This document shows, piece by piece, positions 44,901 to 56,217 of a DNA stretch of 64,000 nucleotides. The notes beneath the pieces are model-generated. The model saw nothing but the letters and a program-made list of their open reading frames with translations, was not told where the DNA came from and did no database searches. The number at the start of each line of letters is the position of its first letter. The stretch's first letter is position 1. Source of the DNA: Brachionus manjavacas (taxonomy: Eukaryota > Rotifera > Eurotatoria > Ploima > Brachionidae); assembly GCA_019054805.1 (NCBI GenBank), contig JAHQIY010000001.1, positions 9,810,501 through 9,874,500 on the forward strand, in the 5' to 3' direction. The position numbers and the translations under genes are program-made.

Positions 44901-47900
44901 TTACTTTTTGGCCTTTTTAGATTTGGAAGCAGAGCTGGTCGTGGACGATGAGCTGAGGTCCATTTTGGCGACAGCCTCTGATTTGCGTTTGGAGTTTGAC
45001 TTGGGCGTCTCGACCGCTTCATTTTTGACACTGGTCGAGGAACGCGAAGTGGACGCCCTCGACGACTTGGCGCCATTCTGACTGCTGTTCAGGTCACAAT
45101 TTGCCAGTGCACTCTTGCTTTTGTTCGCCGACGCGCTCTTCTTTTTCTCTGCCTTCTCCTTCTCTTCCAGCTCGGCATTCTCTTTTTCTATCAAAGTAAT
45201 CAGCGTGTTGCATCTGCGCTGAAGCTCGACTGATGTCCGCGACTTGATAAACCAGTCGAACCTGAATTGTGGCGCCTGTCTCACCGCGTACCTCAGCTCG
45301 TCGTACACATTCTCCTTGTCGAAGCCGAGTTTGTGCAGGAAACAAATCAGAAAGCGGTCCTCTTCTTCGGTGTAGTTTTTGCCTTTGTTGGAGCCGTACT
45401 GAATTTTGAGCTGATAAAAAGGCGCCTTGTACCGTGCCATCTTGGCGTCCAGCGCCTTTTTAATACTAATTCGTCGCTGAATTTTCAGCTCGCCTTTTTC
45501 TATTTGAGCGGTTATTTTGTCACAGTCCTGCAGCTCTTGACACCGGTCCCAAAACACTTTGGCATACTCTTTGACTTCTTTGGCGCTTTTGCCGTCTACT
45601 TCCTTGGCAATGCTGTCCAAGTCGTCGCGGCCATACTTTTCGTTTGCCTTGACAAATTGAATGAAGTCTCTTTTGGACCAGTTGGCAAAGCCTTGGGTGA
45701 GCAGTTGTTCCCTCTCGGCCGTTTCCTCTTCGGTGAGCGGCTCGGCCTCGTCGATTTTCCTCTGCTCTTCGAGCTGCTGTTTCTCGGCCTCGTCTGGCGC
45801 CAGCTCCAAATCTTTAACTGCCTTGTAGTTGATGGATTTGCGGAACGCGTATATTTCGCGGTCCAAGTACTCGAACAATTTGGACGGATAGAACTGAAAG
45901 TCCTGGACGAAGGGTTGTTTGGGCGGTCGCGGGGCTTTGTGCGCCTTGGGCTCGCCTTGCCTCAGCGCGTCCCTAAAATACGAATCGACTGCGTAGTTGG
46001 CCTTGCGCTCTCGCTTGGGCGGCTCGATCCACTTGATGCCAAAGGCCGAGTGCTGCTTTTTTCGCCAGTCCTCTCCCTCCCAATTGTACACATTGAACTC
46101 TTTGTCCTTGCTGTTGTCTGCCGCCTCTTCTTCATTGTCAATGGTAAACTTTCTCAATTGACTTTCGCCAAGTTGTTCGAGCTTTTTTTTCATTTCCTCG
46201 GTTCGCTTGTGTCCCTCGGCCAATATGTCGTCTATTTCCTTGTCTGTTATGTCCGACTCCTTTGACGAGAAAACATAATTGGCTCCGTGCCGGATCATGC
46301 TCAACATTTGATCTTTGTCCAGTTTGTTTGCCGAATCGCTAAGTCTTCCTTGCTGAATGACCACATGGTCAAGTCGCAGTTTGGTCTCTGCTCGATAAAT
46401 GATGCGCTCCTCGACAGTGTTGTCAGTGATGAGTCTGAAAACACGCACCGTTTTTGTTTGACCGATGCGGTGAGCTCTGTCCATGGCCTGCAGGTCCGAT
46501 TGCGGATTCCAGTCCGAATCGTAAATGATGACGGTGTCTGCGGTCATCAAATTGATGCCGAGACCGCCAGCCCTAGTGCTCAGCATGTAGATGAATTTTG
46601 TGGAGTGTGGCGCATTGAATGCAGCTATGGATTGGGTGCGAATTTCGTGGTCAGTATTGCCGTCCAATCGACAGTAGTCGTGGCCTTTCCACAAGCAATA
46701 GTCTTCTAAAATGTCCAACACTTTGGTCATTTGGGTGAATAGCAGCACTCGGTGTCCTTGTTGTTTAAGTCGGGTCAAAAGTTTGTCCAAAAGGACCAGT
46801 TTTCCGCACGAGTCAACCAAATGCTGATCGGTAGTGTAGGGCGGACCGGGCTCCACGCCGTCAAACAAATACGGATGATTGCACACTTTTCTCAACTGCA
46901 TTATGGTGTTCATCAGACGCACTTTGTCCGATTTGCCGGGGCCCGCGTTCAACAAGTCAAAGTCTTTGAGCAGTATTTTTGTGTACAATTGTCTCTGAAT
47001 GGCCGACAAGCCCACGTACAGTTTGGTCTCTATTTTGGGCGGCAGTCGCTTTTCCACGTCTGACTTTAGGCGTCTGAGCAAAAACGGTTTCAACACTTGG
47101 TGCAATTTGGTCACTAGAGTTTCGTCTTTGTCCAAACACTTGTCCATGTCGAACAGTTCTGTGAACTCGTCATCCGATGAAAATATGCTCGGCACCAAAA
47201 AGTTGAGCAGAGCCCACAACTCGTGCAAATTGTTCTGCAATGGCGTGCCAGTGATCAAGAGACGATTTTGAGAGGACAATTGACGCACAGTAACTGCCAA
47301 TTTGGACTCGTCGTTTTTGATTCTGTGCGCCTCGTCAATAATCACATACTTCCAGTTGATTTTTTTCAATGCCGACTTTTCTATAATGACCATTTCGTAC
47401 GTGGTAATCACCACCTCCCACTTGCTCTCATCGCTCAAAGTGTTCTTGATAAATTCGTGCCGCTCGTCCGCATTGCCCTTCAGACAAACAACTGTCAAAC
47501 TCGGACACCATTTGTTGAACTCGTTCACCCAATTTTGAAGAGTTGACTTGGGCGTAATGACTATGTGTGGACGCGCCTTGTTGTGAAAGTGTTTCATGTA
47601 GCCAACTAGTGAAATTGTTTGCAGTGTCTTGCCCAGGCCCATTTCGTCCGCAAGAATCCCATTCAGACCGCTCATATACAACGAAATCATCCAGTTGAGA
47701 CCTCTCACTTGATAGTCTCGCATTTCTCCGTTTTTAATGTACCAAGGCGACGAGCTAAAGTGTGTTATTATTTCTTGTTCGTCTTCGAATTCTTTGGCTT
47801 CGGCCATCAGCTCTTCGTCTTCGTCTTCTTGGGTCATGCGATGCCGATTGTTATCTTTGCAAGTGTTGAGCTCATCGCCTGATCTTTTCAGGCTTTTTTT

Positions 47901-47957
47901 CATCTGTGGCTCGCTCAGCGCCTTTAGTTTTTCGATTTTTTCCAGTATTTTTTCCAT
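44901..47957 (-). CDS. SMARCA5: ISWI chromatin remodeller (SMARCA5/SMARCA1 orthologue), intronless, 1018 aa
   Basis: One uninterrupted frame of 1018 codons. Residues 1-60 are short and charged. The SNF2 ATPase follows: DEMGLGKT (Walker A, 104-111), STLQNW, DEAH at 208-211, [39 protein letters not shown], then helicase C with [31 protein letters not shown] and IGQTKTVRV. After a linker, [18 protein letters not shown] opens the HAND-SANT-SLIDE part: [21 protein letters not shown] (SANT) and [16 protein letters not shown] (SLIDE), near residues 660-930. A Lys/Ser-rich basic tail ends the protein. Length is close to human SMARCA5 (1052); the N-terminal region is about 40 residues shorter. ISWI slides nucleosomes with ACF1/BPTF-type partners in the nucleus. 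Codon use is GC-rich compared with the flanks. The lack of introns, when neighbours have many, suggests either intron loss or an origin as a retrocopy. Confidence 0.97.
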   Translation of the reverse strand: MEKILEKIEKLKALSEPQMKKSLKRSGDELNTCKDNNRHRMTQEDEDEELMAEAKEFEDEQEIITHFSSSPWYIKNGEMRDYQVRGLNWMISLYMSGLNGILADEMGLGKTLQTISLVGYMKHFHNKARPHIVITPKSTLQNWVNEFNKWCPSLTVVCLKGNADERHEFIKNTLSDESKWEVVITTYEMVIIEKSALKKINWKYVIIDEAHRIKNDESKLAVTVRQLSSQNRLLITGTPLQNNLHELWALLNFLVPSIFSSDDEFTELFDMDKCLDKDETLVTKLHQVLKPFLLRRLKSDVEKRLPPKIETKLYVGLSAIQRQLYTKILLKDFDLLNAGPGKSDKVRLMNTIMQLRKVCNHPYLFDGVEPGPPYTTDQHLVDSCGKLVLLDKLLTRLKQQGHRVLLFTQMTKVLDILEDYCLWKGHDYCRLDGNTDHEIRTQSIAAFNAPHSTKFIYMLSTRAGGLGINLMTADTVIIYDSDWNPQSDLQAMDRAHRIGQTKTVRVFRLITDNTVEERIIYRAETKLRLDHVVIQQGRLSDSANKLDKDQMLSMIRHGANYVFSSKESDITDKEIDDILAEGHKRTEEMKKKLEQLGESQLRKFTIDNEEEAADNSKDKEFNVYNWEGEDWRKKQHSAFGIKWIEPPKRERKANYAVDSYFRDALRQGEPKAHKAPRPPKQPFVQDFQFYPSKLFEYLDREIYAFRKSINYKAVKDLELAPDEAEKQQLEEQRKIDEAEPLTEEETAEREQLLTQGFANWSKRDFIQFVKANEKYGRDDLDSIAKEVDGKSAKEVKEYAKVFWDRCQELQDCDKITAQIEKGELKIQRRISIKKALDAKMARYKAPFYQLKIQYGSNKGKNYTEEEDRFLICFLHKLGFDKENVYDELRYAVRQAPQFRFDWFIKSRTSVELQRRCNTLITLIEKENAELEEKEKAEKKKSASANKSKSALANCDLNSSQNGAKSSRASTSRSSTSVKNEAVETPKSNSKRKSEAVAKMDLSSSSTTSSASKSKKAKK

Positions 47958-48329
47958 TTTTTGGCCAATTTAAAAAACAATTTCAAGTTGTTTTTAGCAG
48001 ACTTTTATTTATATAGTGTTGAAAATTCTGAATTTTCTTCTTTCTCTCTGTGACTGTTCTTCACTAAGTGTGTGCTAAAAATAATTTGCACAAAACTAAG
48101 ATTTATAATACTATGGTTAATTTTGACTTGTAGTAAGTAACTCTGAATTTATTATATTGATTTATTGCATAATTAGTTTTTGTCTAAAGAATTTTTTTGT
48201 CTTATTTGTCTTTTTCAGTTTTCAAAGAATTTATGCAGGTAAAATTGCTCATATTTTAATTTTTGGTTGAGGAAATGTCTAAGGATTTAAATTGAAAAGA
48301 GTAATTTTTCATAATGCTAATCTACAGTA
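47958..48329. other. 5' flank of the intact ISWI gene
   Basis: Contains the expected promoter and 5' UTR of the minus-strand ISWI gene. No motif called. About 370 bp separate the start codon from the foldback element at 48330. Confidence 0.5.
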
Positions 48330-49215
48330 CAGTGGTGTTCCGGATTTAGTAATTTACGATAATTTACGTAAAAAACAGTAAATTTACCGAATTTTACGTA
48401 AAATATTGTAAATTTACGTAAATTTACAAAAGTAAAAAAACGTAAATTTACTTGATTTTACGTAAAATTTGGTAAATTTCGATCATTTTACGTAAATTTA
48501 TGTAAAAAAAAATGTCCAAAAAATTGAAATAATTTGGCACTTTTTAAAAAAAATGAATTTTTGTTATCCTTCAATATTTATATCCAAAATTATGAAAAAA
48601 AAAAATTACCATAATTTACGTAAATTTTGGTAAAATGTAATCAATTTTTATTTCAATTTTTTTACGTTAAAAAAATATTATAAGTTAATATTGCAAACAT
48701 CTCATAGAGAGCGCATTTGGGTATTTGAAATTGTTAAAAGAGAAATACCAGGTCAAAAAGATCAGAGAAAATTCTGAGCTATTTCTAAAGCTCCTTCAAA
48801 AAATAAAAAAAAAATAAAAAAACTATTAAATAATTTTTAAATCATTAATTTTATATACTATATTAACTTATAATATTTTTTTAACGTAAAAAATTGAAAT
48901 AAAAATTTTTTTTCAAATTAATTTAAAATTTTAAATAATCATTTTTTACCATTTTTTACTATTTTTTAACATTTTACCAAAATTTACGTAAATTATGGTA
49001 ATTTTTTTTTTTCATAATTTTGGATATAAATATTGAAGGATAACAAAAATTCATTTTTTTTTAAAAAGTGCCAAATTATTTCAATTTTTTGGACATTTTT
49101 TTTTTACATAAATTTACGTAAAATGATCGAAATTTACCAAATTTTACGTAAAATCAAGTAAATTTACGTTTTTTTACGTAAATTATCGTAAATTACTAAA
49201 TCCGGAACACCACTG
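48330..49215. mobile_element. 886-bp foldback element (MITE), tips CAGTGGTGTTCCGG
   Basis: The left end CAGTGGTGTTCCGGATTTAG (48330) and the right end CTAAATCCGGAACACCACTG (ending 49215) are exact inverted repeats flanked by TA on both sides. The arms stay nearly palindromic for at least 300 bp each, including TTTACGTAAA-type words in tandem, a tttggcacttttt block and a ccttcaatatttatatcc block present in both arms. Only about the central 150-200 bp (about 48690-48860) are not mirrored. No open frame. A recent, non-autonomous TIR element; the TA flanks suggest Tc1/mariner-type integration. Confidence 0.88.
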
Positions 49216-49420
49216 TATGTATAGAAAATTTAGAACATTTAAGAAAGGTTTATGCAAGGTTTGTTTCTTGAAAGCCGTGCGGCTAAATAAAAAAATAAAA
49301 AGAATTTTTTTTTTGAATTTTTTTTTAAAAAATTTTTTTATCGGAAAAGTACAAGAACTAGGATAGAAAAAAAATCGAAGAAAAAAACCGCAAAAAAAAG
49401 GAAGTGAAATTTTTTAACTA

Positions 49421-50706
49421 AAAAAATTGTCTACAAAATTTAGAACATCTATTTTTTAACATTTAACCCTTAGCTTTATGTTGAAAAATAGCACCCTTAG
49501 CTTTAATACACTCAGCGACACGTTTTGGCATAGATTCAATCATGTTTTTTACTACTTCACTTCAACTTTCAACCATTCATCAAAAAGAACGCTTTTTGGA
49601 TGCTCTACTGACGTAATTTTTGTATTGACCATTTTGTGGTCAATATGTGACCATAAATTCTCTATTGGATTGAGATCAGGTGATCTTGGGCACCAGGGAA
49701 GAACTGTTATTTGTTTTTCTTGAAACCAATCTCGAACGGAATGAGCAGTATGTGCATTAGCGCCATCCTGCTGAAAAATCCAGTCTTGACTCTGATCAAA
49801 AAATATCAATTTGTAGGTAATAAGTTATTTTCCAGAGTGTCCATGTACACAAATTGATTAATTCTGCCTGTATAAATGGAGCAGCATCCAGTACCTTTAT
49901 AATTAACACATCTCCAAATACCAACCAAACCTCCACCATTTTGTAACTTTGGTAAACAAAACCTTGGGGTGATACTTTTCATTTGTAAAACGTTTTACAA
50001 ACACTCTAGATTTTCTGTTTAATACTTCGAAATTAGACTCGTCACTAAAAATAACTTTTGACCAGTCATTAACAGTCCATCTTTGTCGTTCTTTGCACCA
50101 TTTGAGCCCTTTCGATCGATCCAATACAGTCAAAAGAGGTTTTTTTATTGCAGTATACGACTGTATTTTTTGTTTAATAAAACTTTTCTTACAGTGTCTT
50201 TAGTAACAGTAACATTTGGAAATTTAGAACTAAAATCAGAGGCTAGCTGTCTATAGCTTGTTGTAGGATTGATTCTGACCTTTCTAAAAATGTACGACTC
50301 ATCTCAATTGGTAAGTTTTCGGGGTCTACCAGAACTTGGTAATTCTTTGACCATGGATGTCTTCTCATAATTGCGCACTGTTGTAATCACACATTTCTCG
50401 AAACTGCTACCAGATCAGCTATTTCTTGTTGAGATTTGGTCTTGTCCTTTAATAGACCAATTATTTGCCACCTTTGAGCCTCAGATCCTTTTTTTATGCC
50501 CATTTTAATGGAAAAAACGCCAAAATGGAAAAACTCAATAAAATGACCGATTTTAAAATCCAAAAATTATAAATCAAACGTAAAAAGTGCAAGCAAACAG
50601 AAAAGACATTCTAAGCATTGTGTGAAAAAAAAATGGCCAGATATTGTCAAGGTGTGGTAAAATTTTAGGATAAAATAATTGTTCTAAACTTTGTAGACTA
50701 TTTTTT
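49421..50706 (-). mobile_element. Degenerate Tc1-like transposon
   Basis: Inverted ends: aaaaaattgtctacaaaatt (49421-49440) against the complement of the stretch ending at 50706 (aaaaaatagtctacaaagtt). The minus strand holds a former transposase of about 330 codons. It starts ATG at 50503 (GSEAQRWQIIGLLKDKTKSQ, a helix-turn-helix), has a frameshift near 50395, a stop in LTN*DESYIF, the piece WSKVIFSDESNFEV (first catalytic Asp, SDES), then WIFQQDGANAHTA (second Asp) and PWCPRSPDLNPIENLW (Glu); spacing fits the DD34E class. Another shift follows before MPKRVAECIKAKGA. At least three lesions make it inactive. Confidence 0.9.
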
Positions 50707-50937
50707 TTTGTTCAATTTTATCTGTTTTGTTTTGTGCGAATAAATAATGGGAAAATTTTTTTAGTTCTAAATGAACAAAGGTTAAGTTAAGATGCAATTC
50801 GACTTATGAGAATTTAAAAAAAATTATTTATGCGAAAATTTTTTATTTAAATAGAGAAAAAGTAAATTTTTTATTTATAATCATCTTATTGTTTTTAGTC
50901 ACGATATAATGTCATGTTTATAAAATAAAATCATGCT

Positions 50938-51290
50938 TTTCAGTGTCTGAATCTTTTAATCTAATATTTTTTTTCTTATTGTTATCAAAAATTTGAATTA
51001 ATTTATCCAAAAAATTGAGTAGAGAGCTTTTTTCGTAAGTTTTTAGATGAGCCTTAATACTCACATCTTTAATCCATTCTCTCTTACACCTCTCAAATAA
51101 TTTACCAGCTTTGATCTCACCAAATAATTGCTCAGTTAAGCGTTGCTCTTTATGCTAGTGTTTTAATAATTTATTGAAATTTGGATGACTTTCAATGTCC
51201 TGTGCCAATGATTTATACCATGCTCCAATTATTGTTAGTTCTCGGTAAATCTCTCAGAATTCTTTTATTGGGGTGTGACCTAATGGAGGT
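50938..51290 (-). pseudogene. Unrecognised degraded coding fragment
   Basis: The minus strand reads about 110 residues in one frame with two stops: EFTPPLGHTPIKEF, stop, EIYRELTIIGAWYKSLAQDI, then KLLKH, stop, HKEQRLTEQLFGEIKAG, KLFERCKREWIKDVSIKAHL and finally NIRLKDSDTEKHDFIL before TAA. The amino-acid mix looks like a real, helical, charged protein and not like translated A/T runs. I do not recognise the family; given the setting it is likely part of a mobile element. Confidence 0.5.
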
Positions 51291-51954
51291 GTAAACTCAC
51301 AAAAATTTATTGACGATTTTTATAAGGGTATCTGTGATTCTTTTAAAGAGGTTTCAGAAGTTACTCTTAACATAGAATTGGGAGAAAATAGCTTAAATGC
51401 TGAAATTTCTAATAAAAATAGAAATGAGTGATTCAATAATGAAATAATAATGAACTAAAAATTATTAAAATAATTAAGAATAAATTAATTTGAGACTCAA
51501 TTTTAATCTATTTTTTTTTAATAAATTTTTGAATTCTTGAATTAAATTTAATAATCTTGCAATATAAAGTTGCAAAAAACTTAAATTGAATTTTAACTTT
51601 TAAATAATTGTTTTTATAATTAAAAGATATCAAATTTTAATTTAAAAAAATCAATTTTTAATATTTTAAATTAATCTATATTACTAATAAAGTAAAAATA
51701 TATTAATTAAATAATTTTAAAATAAGAGAAAAGTAATTGTAATAAGATAAAATTAATTGAAAAATCATTAAAAATGTTCTTAATATTTTTGATTTTAGAG
51801 CGTTTTTAAGATTCCCCAATTTTTTATTATTTTTTGGATTATTACGTTAGTCAAACAATGCCTTGATTAATTTAACGACTATGTGACGGCACTTCTTTTT
51901 TCAACTTTTTATTTAGGTTAGGTGTGATTGAATATAAATTCAATTAAATTCATT

Positions 51955-52693
51955 CATTTGCCGATGACCTGGTGACCTTTTTTATTTTTAAAAAATATGA
52001 CAATATTTTTAACATAATAAATAGCTATCTTAAAAAATTCCAGCTGTGGCTAAGAAAATGGAGGATAAAGATGTCTCCATAAAAATGTAGCTACATTTTT
52101 TACTCTGGTAATCCGTCAAAAAACATTAAGCTTAGTCTAAAACTATTTGGAAAACAAATACCCTACACTGACTCCCCAGTCTTCCTTGGAATAAAATTGA
52201 CCAAAGTCTATGTTTCAACTCCCATGTTGAATTCATTCGCTCTAGATGTCATGATCGCGTAAATTTAATTAAAATTTTGTCAGACAGATCGTGGAAGTTA
52301 AATAAAAAGACCTTAATTAGAGTCTTTAATGGAAGTTCAATTATAGACTATAGTTTTTTCATCCTATCCCGTGTCTCCCAGACAAACATTCAAAAACTGC
52401 AAGTAATTCAAAATACATGTTTTAAATCAATCTATCACTTATTTTATGACACACCTTCTATTCAACTTTCTGGCCTTCTCGAGGAACAAAAGGTTGCAAG
52501 AATTGAGTCTAGACTCAGAATTCTGCTCGAAAAGAAAATATTAAAAAGTTTTATATGTAAAAACACACTCATTACTTCCCTCATACAGGATTATTTTGAT
52601 GTTTTTGTTAAAAGCTCAAGAAGTTCTGAACTTAAAACCCTCCTCTGTAAAGTCTCAAATGAGCTATTTAAATGGACAACTGTTTTTCTGTAA
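51955..52693 (+). mobile_element. LINE fragment of another family, RT palm to C-terminus
   Basis: It begins at the catalytic motif FADDLVTFF (about 51957), continues WLRKWRIKMSP, a stop, then CSYIFYSGNPSKNIKLSL and DSPVFLGIKL (the usual 'LGi' motif after the palm), a shift, then RCHDRVNLIKILSDRSW and the open frame 52277-52693 with IFDYSFF-like IIDYSFFILS and LQVIQNTCFKSIYHL. Layout and motifs differ from the CR1/L2-like copies, so this is a separate LINE lineage. Three or more lesions. Confidence 0.75.
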
Positions 52694-53660
52694 CATTTCC
52701 GATTTCTTTTTCAACTTCTAATTTCATTTTATTAATTTAATTAATTCAACACAATTTTTTATATGGACACTTTTTTAAAATTTTAAATACAAATGGCGAA
52801 AGGAGTTTCATTACTCAAAGCCTTTTTTTTGAAAAATTAAATAAACTACTTAAAAAAAAATTCTTGAAACGTTGCACACTAATTTACCTATAACTACGAA
52901 ATTTTTGTATCTAATTTTTCATGCTATTTTAATTTTCTTTTATACCATATTTTAACTTGTTTATCTTTTATTTTTTTACTTTAAATTTTTATTTCTTCAA
53001 TCTGAAGGTACGTTAGGAACAGATAATCAAATAAATGAAAATAATTTTTTTTTAACAATAAAATACTCAATTAAAATATTTTTATAGGATAAAGTGTGAT
53101 AGTTTGTTTTTTAGATACAATGAAAAAACAAAAAACACATTGTATTTCAAGAAGATGCATTCCATTCATTTAGTAAGATAAAATAGGTCTTTTTGTTTCG
53201 TTTTTTATTTCGATTTCTAAAATCAAATTACAAGAGCTTAAATTATCTAAAGAGTCACTTGACAAGTCATTAAATCAGTTCATTAAACAAATCGCCATTA
53301 ATTTGAAGAGTATTTCCTTAATTAAATTTAAGAGATAACATTGAGGTATTTTTTAGTTATTTATTAATTAATTTCTAGATTCAATAAAAAAATTTAAAAA
53401 AAATTTTAAAACTAAAGCTTAAGTTATCTTTATTGGAAAAAGAAATTTTACTTTTTAAATTAAATTAAAAAAGAAACAAATGCTTAAACACTAAAATTAT
53501 TTTGAATTTCATGGTTATTCGAGAGTTCTTTTTTCATTCTATATTTGCATTTCGTGTTTTTTATAAAAGATTATTTTTAGCTTATTTTAGCCTTTTTACA
53601 CCTTTTTTAATTAGTATGAAATATAGGGTTAACTCAAATAAATTTTGCACGAAAAGACAT
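52694..53660. other. AT-rich stretch inside the transposon island
   Basis: No gene seen. The word gagataacattgaggtat (about 53333-53350) recurs at about 54337-54354 inside the hAT remnant; the significance is unclear. Confidence 0.4.
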
Positions 53661-53713
53661 AAGAAAATGATTAAGGGCTCATTTTAATCGTTTTTTATTG
53701 CTCTTTAATATTA

Positions 53714-56217
53714 CAGTACTGATTTGTTCCTATGGTTTTACCAAAATTTACGCGAATTTACCAAAATTTTAGTAAATTTACGTGAATTCCGGTAATTTTA
53801 CGTAAAATCGCAAAAGTGAGAAAAAAATAAATTTTTTTCCACATGAAATAGCAAATCAAATTTTGGTGGTGCAAGCTCAAGTTCAATCGGAAAATTTTTT
53901 TTTAAATTCCCAAAAAAAAAGTCTTAAGTATAAAATTTTGGGTTTTTATTTTAAAGACTGATAAACTTGTTGATAGTTTAAAATCTCCATGCCCAAATTC
54001 TTTGGAAAAAACACTTTTTCCTTAAATGAGAATACTTGATATGGGTCCGTTCAAGGATCTAATTCATAAACTAAACCCACAATTTAATCATGTTTCAAGA
54101 ACAGTTGCTACTCGTCGTTTACTTCTTAATTTAGTCAAAGTAACTAAAGAAAAATTGTTAGATTTATTGAAAAACTGTGATTCATTTTATAGGTAAAACG
54201 AATCACTCAATTTTCAATCTTTTTTTTTTGGTTTTTAAAAACTTTTAATAAAGGTATAAATTTTCATATAATCGATTCTGAATGGGAATCAAAAATAGTT
54301 TTACTCGATTGTAAAAACAAAAATTAGGACAAGGAGATAACATTGAGGTATCAATCTGAACTGATTTGAACTGATATTAATTTTGGTAAGGAGAAGAGCC
54401 CATTCATTCTGATTCTGAAGATGAGGATGAAAGTGAATCATCTGAACCGAGTCAAGCAATTTCAGAAACTGAAATGATGCTAATCACACAAGAAATCGAT
54501 TTCATTCACTTCAACTCGTCATAAAAGACAATCTAAGTTGTTCAACAAACTTAACAACTATGATAAACAAAATAAGTAAAAGTTAATAAAATCCACAAAA
54601 CTCCAACCTTCGTCGAGATCCTCGAGGAGTTAAAATTAACTGTGGCATCAGCGAACATAACAAGATGGAATAGCCAGTTGAAAATGATAAAATCAGTTTT
54701 AAAGATTCCTAATCCAACTTTAGAAAAACTATGTTCAAAAGACATCGATCTTAAAATTAGCCAAAAAGAACGAGTTGTTCTAAACGATCTTGTTTCACTT
54801 CTTGAACCATTTCATGATCTCACAATAGACCTACAAAAAGATTTTAGTTCAATCTCAATTGTTTATCCAACTTTCAAGGGTCTTTTGAAACATATCAATC
54901 AAATCAAGACAAAAATAGACTTAAAGGATATTGCTAATGAGCTTGACCGTTCTTTGAAATCGAGATTCAGATTTGTCAAAACAAATCCAATTTACGTCGT
55001 CGCCACTCATCGTTTAGTTTCTTATTTAACGACCCAGACGAATCATTGTTTTATGAGCGGGTGTTAAAAGAACAATTTTTAAATTACATAAGACCCCAAA
55101 GTAACATTAATACTGAACCGTCCAATAAATCTAGCACCCCGACAAAGTCTTATTTGTTTATTGAAAAGCCATCAGTATATCAAAGTGACTTGAATCTAAT
55201 AGAAGTTAATAATTTTATCAACTACATGAAGACGTTTGTTTATGAGGAAAACTTTCAATTGACTGGGTTTTGGAAAGCGATGTAATCTTCGAATCCTAAA
55301 TTAGCTAATTTTGCTAAAAAAATATTCACGACCCCTGCCACTTCAGCTTCAGTTGAAAGAACTTTTAGCAAAGGGGGAAACATCCTTAGGCCAAACCGAG
55401 CTAGGCTAACAGATAAGAAATTTTCTTCCTTAATTTTTTTAAATGTAACCATATGTTACAGTAATTGTTAGGCAATTAAAAAGATTTTGTACTAAATTTA
55501 ATTAAATTGTATTAAGCCCAAATTTTTGCAATAAAATTTTGATAGAAAATAGCTTTCTTTTTGGATATTTTATTGAAAAAAAATGTAATTATTTAAGTAT
55601 CCTGATAAATACTTAAGTATTTACTTAAAAAAAATTGAAAAATGGACTTAAGTTTAAGTATTTACTTAAGTTTAAGAAAAAAGCTGCGGACAGCTTTAAA
55701 AATGTTAAAAAGAAATTATGTAAATAGGGCTTTAAAAGAATTTGAAAAATCACTAACAGTTGAAAAATGTAGAAAATATATAAATCATCTGAGAAAGGTT
55801 GAAATTTAAATTAAAGTTTTTTGCTTTTTAAAAAATTGACTTTGTTAAATTAGGTAATGAAATTGAAAAATGGCGACTGGTCAAATCACTAAAATATATT
55901 TTTTTTTTAACTTTTTTTTACTATTTTTCACTAAAATCAATAAAAATTTTCGAAAATTTAAAATTTTTTATTAATTTGGAAAAAAAACTAAAAAAAGTGA
56001 AAAAATTACAAAAATTTGGATTTTTTTGGCCTTTTTGGTTTTTACGAAATTTTACGTAAAATCCGTTAAATTCTGGTAAATTTACGGGAATTCCGGTAAA
56101 TTTACTGTTTTTCACTTTTGCGATTTTACGTAAAATTACCGGAATTCACGTAAATTTACTAAAATTTTGGTAAATTCGCGTAAATTTTGGTAAAACCATA
56201 GGAACAAATCAGTACTG
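53714..56217. mobile_element. 2.5-kb long-TIR element, tips CAGTACTGATTTGTTCC, with hAT inside
   Basis: The left arm (53714 to about 53822) and right arm (about 56108-56217) are near-perfect inverted repeats of about 108 bp, starting CAGTACTGATTTGTTCCTAT and containing several TTTACG(T)/(C)GTAAA words. TA flanks both ends. The near-identity of the arms contrasts with the decayed hAT gene inside. Either the hAT gene is the element's own dead transposase, or it is an older passenger. hAT elements normally make 8-bp duplications, which I do not see at these ends. Confidence 0.85.
54041..55700 (+). mobile_element. hAT-family transposase remnant
   Basis: Pieces in order: GPFKDLIHKLNPQFNHVSR and RRLLLNLVK (from ATG 54041), a decayed middle, the frame 54642-55067 with ITRWNSQLKMIKSVLK (hAT 'RWnS' motif) and LNDLVSLLEPFHDLT, the frame 55046-55285, a TAA, then PKLANFAKKIFTTPATSASVE and ERTFSKGGNIL followed by RARLTDKKFSSLIFLN: the hAT C-terminal dimerisation domain. 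Shortly after it, at about 55590-55675, repeated words acttaagtattt/cttaagttta form a palindromic cluster like the subterminal repeats of Tol2-type hAT elements, so the original hAT 3' end may lie near 55690. Confidence 0.85.

Noticed and set aside
45267..46265. 332-codon open frame on the plus strand opposite ISWI
   Set aside because: It is the antisense of a GC-rich, strongly coding ISWI frame; such long antisense frames follow from codon bias. The same shadows occur opposite the second ISWI copy.
49421..49480. AT-rich inverted ends as part of the neighbouring 48330-49215 foldback element
   Set aside because: The foldback element closes exactly at 49215 with its own tips; the ends at 49421 and 50706 pair with each other and enclose a Tc1-like transposase.
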